Assembly: GCF_036084755.1 (NCBI RefSeq)
Contig: NZ_CP107968.1
Coordinates: forward strand, 7,882,001-7,946,000
Source: Streptomyces sp. NBC_00370
Lineage (GTDB): Bacteria > Actinomycetota > Actinomycetes > Streptomycetales > Streptomycetaceae
Reading direction: 5' to 3'
DNA: 64,000 nucleotides
Each line of letters begins with the position of its first letter. Within the stretch, counting starts at the first letter, position 1. Of this stretch, positions 1 through 8,216 are shown in pieces. The translations under genes and the position numbers were made by a program. The notes beneath the pieces were generated by a model that was not told the origin of the DNA, did no database searches, and worked only from the letters and a program-made list of their open reading frames with translations.

Positions 1-2
1 GC

Positions 3-293
3 GGCGACACCGTCGAGCGGTCGCTCGAAGTGCTCCGCCCAGGCGGTCACTTGGTGACGGCTGTCGCCGAGGAGGACGCGGGACTCACCGCCAAGTACGA
101 AGCGGCGGGCATGCGCTTCAGCGGCATCGCGGTCGACCCCGATCCGGTCGCCCTGCGCGGCCTCGTCGACCTGGTGGAACAGGGCAGGCTCCGGGGCCAC
201 GTGCAGGAGACGTTCCCGTTCGAGCGCGTCGCCGACGCGCACCGACTGCTCGACGGCGGCCACCTCCAGGGCAAGCTCGTCCTGACCGTCTGA
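3..293 (+). CDS. C-terminal end of a zinc-type (MDR family) NAD(P)-dependent dehydrogenase, cut by the window edge
   Basis: Only the last ~96 residues are present, so no start can be given. The visible part runs from a glycine-rich LRPGGHLVT segment through FPFERVADAHRLLDGG and ends GKLVLTV. That pattern (FxxxxxAHxxLxxGxxxGKxVL) is the usual C-terminus of medium-chain quinone-oxidoreductase/zinc-dehydrogenase proteins, where it completes the catalytic domain after the Rossmann fold. The catalytic and cofactor residues lie outside the window, so substrate and cofactor cannot be assigned. The next 320 bases hold no convincing gene. Quinone oxidoreductase-like identity is an inference from the tail only. 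Confidence 0.75.
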   Translation, partial: GDTVERSLEVLRPGGHLVTAVAEEDAGLTAKYEAAGMRFSGIAVDPDPVALRGLVDLVEQGRLRGHVQETFPFERVADAHRLLDGGHLQGKLVLTV

Positions 294-496
294 TCCGGTC
301 GTGGGGCCTGGCGGCCCTGCGGATGCCGTTGTTCGCGCGCCGGAGCGGGCTGCCTGTCAGCAGTCCGCTTCGTCGACGGCGATCGATCCTCGCTGAGCGG
401 TTCGGGCGACGCGCGAAAGGAGCGCGCGCAGCTGTTCCGCGTCCTGGTCGTCTTGTTCTCGGACATGGATGCGCTCACGCCCACACTGTAGTGCTT

Positions 497-544
497 TATG
501 CGTCCTGGAAGATGTTCTTGCCAGAAGAACATCTGCGTCGCATA
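497..544. promoter_or_regulatory. Nested inverted repeat in the 322-base gap before the broken SDR gene; probable operator
   Basis: Positions 510-519 (AGATGTTCTT) and 525-534 (AAGAACATCT) are perfect 10-base inverted arms around a 5-base spacer. A second, outer pair TATGCG (497-502) and CGCATA (539-544) encloses them. The structure lies ~80 bases upstream of the SDR start, is AT-rich relative to its surroundings and has no T-run, so a repressor or activator site is more likely than a terminator. The rest of 294-615 shows no gene I can support. Confidence 0.5.
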
Positions 545-615
545 GTGGATTGGGCAGGGGTGTCCGCGTGACATCGACAGGGCGCGCCACCACCACCGCG
601 GCAGGGAAGAAGACG

Positions 616-1366
616 ATGACCATGACCACCGTTCTGCAGGGCCGCACCGCACTCGTGAGGGGGCGACATCGGGTATCGGCAAGGCCGTGGCGCAGAGCCT
701 GGCCCGGCAAGGGGCCGAGATCGTGCTGCACGGACGGGACGAGAACCGAGGTGCGGCCCTGGTCAAGGAGATAGCGGCCGAGGGCGGCACCGCCCGTTTC
801 GTCGCCGCTGATCTCACCGACGCCGAGGACACGCTGCGCCTGGCGTCCGAAGCGGGTGACGTGGACATTCTGGTGAGCAACGCCGGTCTGTACGAGTTCA
901 CCCCGACATCCACCACCGACGCCGCGAGCTTCGACCGGCAGATCGCGGTCAACACTCGCGCCCCGTTCCTCCTGGTCGGCGCACTGGCGCCGGGCATGGT
1001 CCGGCGCGGACACGGGTCGATCGTGCTGATCGGCTCAAGCGCGGCCCGCCGGGCCGCCCGGTCGGTGCGGCCTACGGGGCGTCCAAGGCCGGTGCGGAGA
1101 TCCTCACCCGCTACTGGGCGACCGAGTTGGGCCCGTCCGGCCTGCGTGTCAACGCCGTCTCGCCGGGCCCCGTGCACACCGAGGGCACAGCGGCGATGCT
1201 CGGCGAGCACGCCGCGGTCCTGGACACAACCAACGCGCGCGGCCGGGCGGGCGACTCCACCGAGATCGCCGACATCGTCTCGTTCCTGGTCAGCCCCGCC
1301 AGCAGCTACGGCAACGGCTCCATCCCGTTCGCCGACGGCGGCGAACTCAGCACCCTGCCGGCCTGA
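616..1366 (+). pseudogene. Short-chain dehydrogenase/reductase gene interrupted by two single-base frameshifts
   Basis: The conceptual product is a classical SDR. It starts at 616 (MTMTTVLQGRTALV), continues with ATSGIGKAVAQSLARQG, contains the LVSNAG cofactor-pocket motif and the YGASK catalytic Tyr/Lys, and ends with IPFADGGELSTLPA at 1366. No single frame covers it. The frame moves from 1 to 0 near 656-660, where GTGA-GGGGGCG lacks one base needed to give V-T-G-A, and from 0 to 2 near 1058-1061, just before GTCGGTGCGGCC. Each break is explained by one missing base, in or next to G/C-rich runs. It is either a real pseudogene or two assembly errors; with both bases restored the enzyme would be ~250 residues. 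Confidence 0.8.
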
Positions 1367-1377
1367 GGAACACCACG

Positions 1378-1485
1378 ATGCACCTCTTCGTCATCGGGGT
1401 CGCCCGGTCCGTCGGCCTTCTCAGTGTATTTCGCGAACTCCGGTCGAACGGGGGGAGTTGGTGTTATGTTGTTCTACTTGCCTGA
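1378..1485 (+). pseudogene. Possible remnant of an NAD-binding (NmrA-like) gene
   Basis: An ATG at 1378 opens a 35-codon frame beginning MHLFVIGV, which resembles the first beta-strand of NmrA-type NAD(P)-binding proteins but loses similarity after eight residues. It lies immediately behind the broken SDR. It may be the stump of a deleted gene or chance. The remainder of the gap to 1648 shows nothing further apart from the GAGGA box for the next gene. Confidence 0.15.
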
Positions 1486-1648
1486 TGGTGGTGGGAGTCG
1501 CGCTGTGGAAACGCGCGGGTGATCGTCCGACCTGAGTAGCCGCTCGACGCCGGGGCTCCGCCCCCTCCCTCACCGTCGTCCGTACCGCCCCAGGTCGGAC
1601 CGGCACGGGCCGAGGCCCTGTTGCACTCGGTCCCGGTGCGGAGGAATC

Positions 1649-2704
1649 GTGTGGCATGAAAGATCCAAGTCCGGTCCCGTCCTGGCCGGTGATGTCCTGG
1701 AAGAGGGGAAGGTCGCCGGCTTCGGGTACGTCGCTTCCGGGACGCCGAGGGCAGCATGCGACCGGCTGTTGCTGATCGGCGAGGAGCCTCTCTCGCAACC
1801 GCCGGACCGGCCTGTTCCGAGCGATGCCGGATCGGTCCTCGCCCTCGCGGACCCGCCCGTGAAGCGGGTACCGCCGGACTGGGTGCACCGGGCCGACGAA
1901 CTGGCTGACGGCCTGTCAAATGCTGTGGCCGAGATGCTTCCGATGCCGGGCTCGCCGTGGGGCGCAGTCGCGGTCCCGCTGATCGTCGAGGTCCGTCAGG
2001 CGGGCCATCTGCTGTGGCTCGCGGGTGGGTTCGCACGAGACATGATCGCCGGCTCCGCCGCAGAGGTGAACGACCTCGATCTGACGGGCACGGCGCCCCC
2101 GGGCCGCTTCACCGACCTGACCAAGCGGGTACGGCGCCGCACAGGACTGGAGTTCCGTCCCAAGGTGTCCCCGTACTCCCTTGTCTGCTCCGCCGTCCCG
2201 TCCGCGGGTGGCGAGCGGCTCTACGAGTACCGGACCCTCAACACGGACAAGTTCGGATTTCCGAGCTGCGGCAGCGACCTCGAAACCGACGCGCGCACCC
2301 GGGACTTCACGGTGAACAGCCTCTACTACGACCCGGTCTGCGACACCGTGGTCGACCCTACCGGCCGGGGTGTCGCGGATCTCCACGCCCGGCCCCGGCG
2401 CATCATCTCCGTCAATTCCACCGAGAATCCAGTTGATCAGGCGCGGATCATCCTGCGCGCGGTGAAGTTCGCGGTGCGGTGGGCGGGGACGACCGGTTAC
2501 GAGTTCGGCGAGACAGCGGCCCGGCTGGGACATATACCGGCGACCGTGTGGGACGCCCTGCCGCCCGCGGTGTGGGAGCGTCTGGCCAGGGACCATCGCA
2601 AGGCACTGGGCGATCACGACCCGGGTCGGCAGATGGGTGTCGCCAGCGCCCTCGGCCCCGGCGCCGCAGGCCTGTTCGCCACCCTCTTGGAGGTGCGGCC
2701 GTGA
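1649..2704 (+). CDS. Class II (CCA-adding/poly(A)-polymerase type) nucleotidyltransferase without the tRNA-binding tail
   Basis: The head domain of a tRNA CCA-adding or poly(A) polymerase enzyme is clear. LAGGFARD holds the GG-x-x-R-D nucleotide-binding motif (Gly126-Gly127), NDLDL gives the metal-binding Asp142/Asp144, and TRDFTVN (Arg218-Asp219) matches the conserved RRDFTxNA motif. VDPTGRGVADL and NPVDQARIILRAVKF match the neck region. The protein stops ~80 residues later, so the body/tail and any HD domain are missing, and ~110 residues of unknown sequence precede the head. GTG start preceded by GAGGA. First gene of a three-gene overlapping operon (GTGA overlap with the next). A housekeeping CCA enzyme is unlikely given this shape and context; the substrate is unknown. 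Confidence 0.85.
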   Translation: MWHERSKSGPVLAGDVLEEGKVAGFGYVASGTPRAACDRLLLIGEEPLSQPPDRPVPSDAGSVLALADPPVKRVPPDWVHRADELADGLSNAVAEMLPMPGSPWGAVAVPLIVEVRQAGHLLWLAGGFARDMIAGSAAEVNDLDLTGTAPPGRFTDLTKRVRRRTGLEFRPKVSPYSLVCSAVPSAGGERLYEYRTLNTDKFGFPSCGSDLETDARTRDFTVNSLYYDPVCDTVVDPTGRGVADLHARPRRIISVNSTENPVDQARIILRAVKFAVRWAGTTGYEFGETAARLGHIPATVWDALPPAVWERLARDHRKALGDHDPGRQMGVASALGPGAAGLFATLLEVRP

Positions 2705-3993
2705 CCGCTGTCCACCGTCCCCTGAGCGACTGGGTCGTCCGCGTCGATCCGGCACCCCCTTCCGGTACGAGCCCGATTAACGACGGTGACGAGCGGGCCG
2801 ATGCCCGAAGTCTCCCCCTCTTCGCTGAGGGCTGGGTGCGGCGTGCCGTGGTGACGGGAGCGGGCCGAGCCCCGGCACTCGCCCTCCATCACCCTGACGC
2901 CGCTCTCACGTACGTTGAACTCGACGACAACGCGGCCCCGTTACCGATCGACGAGGCCGGTACCGAACTGATCGACCGGATCGAGGCGTCCTGGCCACAC
3001 CCCGTATTCGGACCGGCCGACCTGGCGGCAACCGCCACGCTCTCCCGAGAGATCCGCTACCTGCTGCTGAACCGGCTGGGCCAGGAGGGGACGCTGTCAC
3101 CCGAGGTGTTCCACGTCCTACCGTGGGCGCCGGTGACCGAGCTGGCATCCGCCGTGGTCCAGTTGCTCGATGACGCGGAGCCGCCGACGCTGTCAGACGG
3201 TGCGCTGGACCTCGGGCACTGGGTGACTCCGGCGGCGATTGGCGTATCCGGGCCACTCGAGCAGCTGTACGAAGGGCTGACGGAGCCCGATCCGGTGCTC
3301 GCCGCGCGTGGAGGCACCGCCCTGTGTGCCGGGCTGGGCGCCGCCGACCCGGCGCGATTCCCGGCTCCGGTCACGGCAGCCCTGGCCGAGGTCGTCCGCC
3401 GGTTGGCCTTGGTGAACCCGTTTCTGCGGCACGCGGCGGCGCTGACGGCCGACCGGCTGACGGGCGTGGTCACGCCCGGCTTCGTCACGCTGCTCGATTC
3501 CGATCTGCCCAAGGCGGCAGCGACCACGGACGACCGCACGGTGGTCCGCCGGCTCGGTGACGGGGGACCTCTCGCCGTCCGCGCCGAGGTGACGGCCGGC
3601 GGACGGCTGCGCGTCACGGTAGAGCTCGCCGTCGAAGCGTCGGCGGAGCGGGAGCGGCTCCTTGATGCGTACCAGGGGGCATTCGCCCCGGTGGTGGTCT
3701 CCGCGGCAGGCCGGATTCATCACTACTGGGTTGCCCTGGAGGCACGTCGACGCTGGCTCTCGGGCACGCTCGACATCCCCGCGGGGCGCGGACGCTTCGA
3801 GGTCGGCGCCGAGGAGGCGGTGACCGGCGTATGGGGTCTGTCCGGAGTCTCCGCGCAGGAGTTGCTGCCGTCGCTGGCGGCGGCGAACCGCGCGGGCCTC
3901 CAGGTGTGGCGGACCGCTGCGGAGCGCGCTCCCCTCGGGCATCCGCTCCGGCAAGCGCTGCGCCACCTCGACCAGCAGGGCGGCACATCGTGA
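2701..3993 (+). CDS. Uncharacterised protein, middle gene of the NTase/Lon-like operon
   Basis: This 430-residue protein starts at the GTG overlapping the preceding stop (GTGA), the same coupling used at its 3' end. I do not recognise a family. It has no signal peptide, membrane segment or visible nucleotide-binding motif. Residues ~80-290 read as largely helical. Residues ~300-390 look beta-rich, with alternating hydrophobic strands such as LRVTVELAVEA and YWVALEARRRW, followed by a GVWGLSGVSAQELLP segment and a helical end. The C-terminal third may be a ligand- or adaptor-type beta domain. Its obligate position between the nucleotidyltransferase and the Lon-like propeller protein suggests it bridges them; this is inference from gene order only. 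Confidence 0.8.
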   Translation: MTAVHRPLSDWVVRVDPAPPSGTSPINDGDERADARSLPLFAEGWVRRAVVTGAGRAPALALHHPDAALTYVELDDNAAPLPIDEAGTELIDRIEASWPHPVFGPADLAATATLSREIRYLLLNRLGQEGTLSPEVFHVLPWAPVTELASAVVQLLDDAEPPTLSDGALDLGHWVTPAAIGVSGPLEQLYEGLTEPDPVLAARGGTALCAGLGAADPARFPAPVTAALAEVVRRLALVNPFLRHAAALTADRLTGVVTPGFVTLLDSDLPKAAATTDDRTVVRRLGDGGPLAVRAEVTAGGRLRVTVELAVEASAERERLLDAYQGAFAPVVVSAAGRIHHYWVALEARRRWLSGTLDIPAGRGRFEVGAEEAVTGVWGLSGVSAQELLPSLAAANRAGLQVWRTAAERAPLGHPLRQALRHLDQQGGTS

Positions 3994-6900
3994 CCTTCAA
4001 CGAGGACATCCGCACACTGCTCACGGACGAACTGGCCGATGCCGACGTCGAGTCGGCGTTGTACGGCGCGCTGACGCGTACACCGCTGCTGCTGGAGTTC
4101 GTGCAGGCACTCGTCGCTGCCGAGGACGTGGTGTCCCTCCGGACGCTGTGCCACGACACCGTCGAACTGCACGAGCTGACCGAGCGCTACGGCTCCGTCG
4201 CAGGGGCTCTCCCGACCCCGGCCGAGGCACCTTTCTTCGACTGCGGCCCGGTGACCGGCGCGGTGCGTGCGGTCGCTGCCTTGGGGCTTGTCCTGGTCGA
4301 CGAGCCGGAGCAGCTCGTTAAGCACCTGGGCATCGTGCTCGACTGGCTGGCACACATCCGTACGGTGGCCGCCGCACCGTGGCCGATCGGGCGGACGGCT
4401 CCGGACTGTGCGCACCGGACCCGTATGTCCGCCGTCGTCCGGACCCTCGGTAGCGACCCGCACGGCACGGCCGTGGTCGTGTGGCTGCTGGAGCTGCAGA
4501 ACGCGGACACCAAGTCCGGCGCGACCGCCACCGTCGAGGTGCTGCTGGACCGTGGTGACCGCGGCGTCCGTGCGACGCTGCGGTGCGCGACCCTGCGCGG
4601 GCTGCCCGCCGCTCCGGTCCCGGACCTGCGATCCATGCTGCTGTTCAGTGCGGACGCGCGGTTCCGCTCCGGACTGGAGACCGCCTGGCAGACCGTCCGG
4701 ACCTCACGCGCCCGACGCGGTTGGCGCAGTCAGCACGACACTGTCCTGTGGTCGTTGTGCGATGTCGACGGACCGGTGGACCATGTCCAGGACATCAGTC
4801 TGACCGCGGCGTTCACCGTCCTGTTCGACGAGGTGCGCCGGCTGAACCGCAGGGTGCGCGGTCCGTTCACCCTGCGGCGCCTGGGCGGTTCGACCGCCAT
4901 CGTCGGAGGTGTGGACGAAGAAGGGCGCATGGTCCGGGTTTCCGGCTACCGGAACAAGCTCGCCGCCGCAGCTGACCTGGACAGGGTCGTGGTGCCCTCC
5001 GGCGACCTGGAGCAGGCGCGAGATCACGCGAGGGCACTCCAGACCTCCGTCATCGGGGCAGGGAAGTGGCGCGACGCGGCCCGCCGCAGCCGTGTGCCCG
5101 ACCGCCGGGCCCGGCTGCGGGTCCTTCTCGTCTGCCTTGCCGTGCTGTTGGCCGGGTCCGGTGGCGGTACCTACATCTGGCAACGCCAACAGCACATCCA
5201 GGAACTGCGCGACACCGCCGCGAAAGTCAGGGACGAGGCGTACGAACTCGGCGAGAACGACGACCCAGGACCGGGACTGTTGCTGGCCATGGCAAGCGAC
5301 GACATCGCGGGCCGCGCGGGAAAGAAGACCGATGTCTTCGATTCGATGGCCCGCGACAACTCCTCGCTGCGCCGGATACTCCGGCCCGAGGAGGGCCAGT
5401 TCGACCGGCTCGCCCTGTCCCGCAACGGGCTATGGGGTGCGCTGTCGACGAACACCGGAGCTGTCCAGATCCTGTCGACCCTGGCGGGGGAGACGGTGTG
5501 GCGCCAGAAGGGCACCGGCGCCGCGTCCCCGGCACCCGGGGTGTTCGTCAATGCTCTGGCCATGTCGCCGCGGGGTCAGCGTGCCGCGTTCACCTCGAGC
5601 GATCTGCGCCTCACGCTCTTGGAGAACAAGAACGGGGCCTGGTCCGTCGTTACCCGGTCCGCGTTGCCCATCGCCTCGCGTCTGGGCCCGCTGCACAGCG
5701 AGCGCAACGCGATCGAACGTCTGCAGTTCACCTCCGACGGTCAGCGCCTTGTCGGCTATGCCCCACGGGTGGGGCTCTTCGTGTTCGACGTGAGACACCC
5801 TGACGCCGCTCCGAAGCGCTGTTCGGAAACAGGTACCGCCCAGTCGATCTCGGCGACGAAAGACAAGGCCCTGCTGACCAAGGACAAGGAGGTCATCCGT
5901 ATCGATCTCGCCACCTGCGCCCGGTCCGTGGTGCTCACCGCGCCCAAGGGCGTAGAACTGTACGGCGCTGTGGGGGACGACGGAGTGCTGGTCGGCGCGA
6001 CCCGCGATGCCCAGCTGCTCGTGCTGCGACCCGGCCGGCCCGAAACGCTGCTCTCCGACCGGGGGCCGTACCGAAACCTGTCAATCACCACGTCCGACAG
6101 TGGAACCCTGCTGAGCGCGACCACCGACTCCGGCACCTTCGGGTGGGACGTGGCCAGGCGGGCCCAGCGATTCGGGTACAGGAAGGGCGGGCCGGCGCTG
6201 ATGAGCAACGGCATCGTCCTGCGCCATCACGGCGCAGTCGCCGAGCTGTACGACGACACGCACTCCCCGGCGACCACAGCGTGGAGCCGCTACTACGGCG
6301 GCATGGCGTCGGTCGGCTGGGCGGGCGACGCTCTCGTGCTCAGAGGCGGCGGATCCCTGTACGTCGGCCGGCACGCGGCCAAGTTGTCCCCCAAAGCCTT
6401 CCCCGAGGCGACGAGCTTCCACCGCTACCGCCTGCCGACCGGCGTCTCGACAAGCGAGCTGGCCACCAGCAGGAGCGGCCCCTGGGTCGCCGTGCTGTAC
6501 GGCAAGCCGCGCGAACGCGACCGAGGCGTGGCTGTCTGGAACGTCGTGAAGGAGCAGCGGACACCCGTACCGCTGCCGAAGGGGCCCGTTCCGCATCACC
6601 TCGCCTTCGTCGACCACGATCTCTACGTCGGCTACGGCAACGGGGACATCCGGCGCTTCCGCTTCGTTGACGGCGCGTGGCGTGCCGCAGGCAGCCGCAG
6701 ACTGCCGGCATCCGTCGTCGCGCTGGGCGGCGGCGACGGGACCGACCGTCTCTATGCGGTCGTCAGCACGGGCACCGTCGCCCGGCCGTCCGTCGTCGGC
6801 CTGCGGGCCTCCGACCTGGCGATCACCGCGACAAGACGGTTGGACAGTACTACTTCGATCGCGAAGGTCGAGGTGATGGGCGACGGCCAGGTGGTGGCCG

Positions 6901-7295
6901 GCACCGGGGCGGGGGTGGTCACCTTCTTCACCCGTGACCTGGACCTGCGCGGACGCACCGCCGACGGGACGCTCCGTGTCGTATTCGACCTCACCGAGAT
7001 ACCGGACCGTGGCCAGGTGCTCGTGTCGGGAGAGAACCGCAGCATCGTCCTCGACCGGAGCACTTTGGCGATCCAGGACGCCTGGAACCAAGGCGCACCG
7101 TTCCTGTCCTCCGACGCGTCCGCGGATGGCAAGGTCCTGGCGACCTACAGCTACGCCACGTTCAGCGTTGCGCTGTGGACGCTCGATGAGCCGGATCTGC
7201 GGGCACGGGTCTGCCGGGCCGTGGGCCGGGATCTGAGTCGAGAGGAATGGCGGCAGTACGTCGGACCGGGCCTGCCGTACACACCGGTCTGCTGA
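3990..7295 (+). CDS. Large protein with Lon-like Ser/Lys peptidase domain, one membrane segment and beta-propeller-like C-terminal half
   Basis: This 1101-residue protein starts at a GTG overlapping the previous stop. Residues 1-70 are helical and may be an adaptor. Residues ~245-345 match the Lon peptidase core. DISLTAAF places Ser270 where Lon has its catalytic serine (DGPSAG). TAIVGGVDEEGRMVRVSG followed by YRNKLAAA matches the Lon AMTGEITLRGRVLPIGG-LKEKLLAA block, placing Lys323 on the catalytic lysine. The S-K spacing is 53 against 43 in E. coli Lon (S679/K722), through a longer loop. Residues ~378-396 form one membrane helix flanked by arginines. A helical linker leads into repeated beta-strand units (~430-1090) like degenerate WD40 blades. 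I see no P-loop, so an NTPase (STAND) identity is not supported. Peptidase activity is inferred. Confidence 0.8.
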   Translation: MTFNEDIRTLLTDELADADVESALYGALTRTPLLLEFVQALVAAEDVVSLRTLCHDTVELHELTERYGSVAGALPTPAEAPFFDCGPVTGAVRAVAALGLVLVDEPEQLVKHLGIVLDWLAHIRTVAAAPWPIGRTAPDCAHRTRMSAVVRTLGSDPHGTAVVVWLLELQNADTKSGATATVEVLLDRGDRGVRATLRCATLRGLPAAPVPDLRSMLLFSADARFRSGLETAWQTVRTSRARRGWRSQHDTVLWSLCDVDGPVDHVQDISLTAAFTVLFDEVRRLNRRVRGPFTLRRLGGSTAIVGGVDEEGRMVRVSGYRNKLAAAADLDRVVVPSGDLEQARDHARALQTSVIGAGKWRDAARRSRVPDRRARLRVLLVCLAVLLAGSGGGTYIWQRQQHIQELRDTAAKVRDEAYELGENDDPGPGLLLAMASDDIAGRAGKKTDVFDSMARDNSSLRRILRPEEGQFDRLALSRNGLWGALSTNTGAVQILSTLAGETVWRQKGTGAASPAPGVFVNALAMSPRGQRAAFTSSDLRLTLLENKNGAWSVVTRSALPIASRLGPLHSERNAIERLQFTSDGQRLVGYAPRVGLFVFDVRHPDAAPKRCSETGTAQSISATKDKALLTKDKEVIRIDLATCARSVVLTAPKGVELYGAVGDDGVLVGATRDAQLLVLRPGRPETLLSDRGPYRNLSITTSDSGTLLSATTDSGTFGWDVARRAQRFGYRKGGPALMSNGIVLRHHGAVAELYDDTHSPATTAWSRYYGGMASVGWAGDALVLRGGGSLYVGRHAAKLSPKAFPEATSFHRYRLPTGVSTSELATSRSGPWVAVLYGKPRERDRGVAVWNVVKEQRTPVPLPKGPVPHHLAFVDHDLYVGYGNGDIRRFRFVDGAWRAAGSRRLPASVVALGGGDGTDRLYAVVSTGTVARPSVVGLRASDLAITATRRLDSTTSIAKVEVMGDGQVVAGTGAGVVTFFTRDLDLRGRTADGTLRVVFDLTEIPDRGQVLVSGENRSIVLDRSTLAIQDAWNQGAPFLSSDASADGKVLATYSYATFSVALWTLDEPDLRARVCRAVGRDLSREEWRQYVGPGLPYTPVC

Positions 7296-7675
7296 GGAGT
7301 CGGACGCCGCCTGCTCTGAGTCCCCGACCTGGGAGTGGCCGGGCGTGATCAGATGGGGAAGCCATCCGGCTGGCACCCGTTCACGCGGGCATATGCCGGA
7401 TGGCCGGCGGCCTCTCTTTTCCCTTGCCTCGTGCATGGTTGGCAACTGCCCCGCTGGCGCCGGCTGTTCGGCGACCAGCACGGCCCACGACGTCAACCGC
7501 TTCTTCAGCACCCTGGCCGGACGGCTACTGAAGACCGCCGCGCTCGCCGCCACGCGAACCACAGTCCCGGTGCCGCAGGAGCGTATCCACTGACCGCGCA
7601 CACGGCGCCGCCTGGCGGGTCGGACAGCAGCGCCGGCATCGGGGCCCGTAGCCGACTCACGAGCCGGCTCAAGGT
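7296..7675. other. Gap of 380 bases, no gene I can support
   Basis: The stretch lies between convergent genes. A plus-strand frame of 82 codons (7345-7593, ending TTVPVPQERIH) is open but lacks a ribosome-binding site and any recognisable motif; it could be a remnant. I see no strong terminator hairpin, repeat or RNA signature. Confidence 0.4.
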
Positions 7676-8170
7676 CTAAGGCTGGAGGTCGCGTTGATAC
7701 CACGTGCCTGACTCGCCGCCGAGATCGGCCGGGGAGGCAGGACCGACGGGGACGAACCCGGCCTTGGTCAGGACTCTCTGGGACGCGGTGTTGTCGTGGG
7801 AGGTGGCGGCCCGCAGTGTGCGCAGCCCGTGCCGCGCGGTCGCCAGCCGGCACAACTCCCGGACGGTCGCGGTCGCCACGCCCCGGCCGGCGACTTCCTC
7901 CGCGAGGCGGTAGCCGAGTCTGGCCGTGCCGTCCTCCAGGTCGTACAGGTTGAACCTGCCGAGTACCGAGCCGTCCTCGGCGACGAGCACGTAGAAGGCG
8001 CAGACGCCGGTCTCCTGCTCGGCCAGCGAGGCGTTGTACCGGTCGGTGAACTGGTCGAAGAAGTCGTCGCCGCGGTCGGTGATCGAGGCGGCGAAGTAGG
8101 CGCGGTTCGCCCGCTCGAAGGCCAGAACCGCCGGGGCGTGGCCAGAATGCATCTGCTTCAGCTCGGGCAT
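7676..8170 (-). CDS. GNAT-family N-acetyltransferase (RimJ/RimL type)
   Basis: The 164-residue product has the GNAT fold signature. The acetyl-CoA-binding motif A reads RLAEEVAGRGVATATV, the central strand is LGRFNLYDLEDG, and the C-terminal HDNTASQRVLTKAGF motif (motif B, N-x-x-S-x-x-x-L-x-x-x-G-F) is typical of RimJ/RimL protein or small-molecule acetyltransferases. Length is normal and the protein is cytosolic. The gene stands alone, convergent with the Lon-like operon and divergent from the serine-hydrolase region, so context gives no substrate. Family assignment is firm, substrate unknown. Confidence 0.9.
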   Translation of the reverse strand: MPELKQMHSGHAPAVLAFERANRAYFAASITDRGDDFFDQFTDRYNASLAEQETGVCAFYVLVAEDGSVLGRFNLYDLEDGTARLGYRLAEEVAGRGVATATVRELCRLATARHGLRTLRAATSHDNTASQRVLTKAGFVPVGPASPADLGGESGTWYQRDLQP

Positions 8171-8216
8171 TGAACGACCCTATCCAGATCGTGCGCTGAG
8201 GCCACCTGAGTTTTCC

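Noticed and set aside
1649..2704. Housekeeping tRNA CCA-adding enzyme
   Set aside because: It lacks the body/tail and HD regions, has an unrelated N-terminal extension and is embedded in an accessory operon.
3990..7295. Reading the large protein as a STAND-type NTPase with WD40 repeats
   Set aside because: No Walker A is present. GRAGKKT near residue 440 does not fit GxxxxGK[ST] and lies in the linker after the membrane helix. A Lon-like core explains the N-terminal half better.
7345..7593. 82-codon plus-strand frame after the Lon-like operon
   Set aside because: No ribosome-binding site, no motif and biased composition; kept only as a possible remnant in the gap description.
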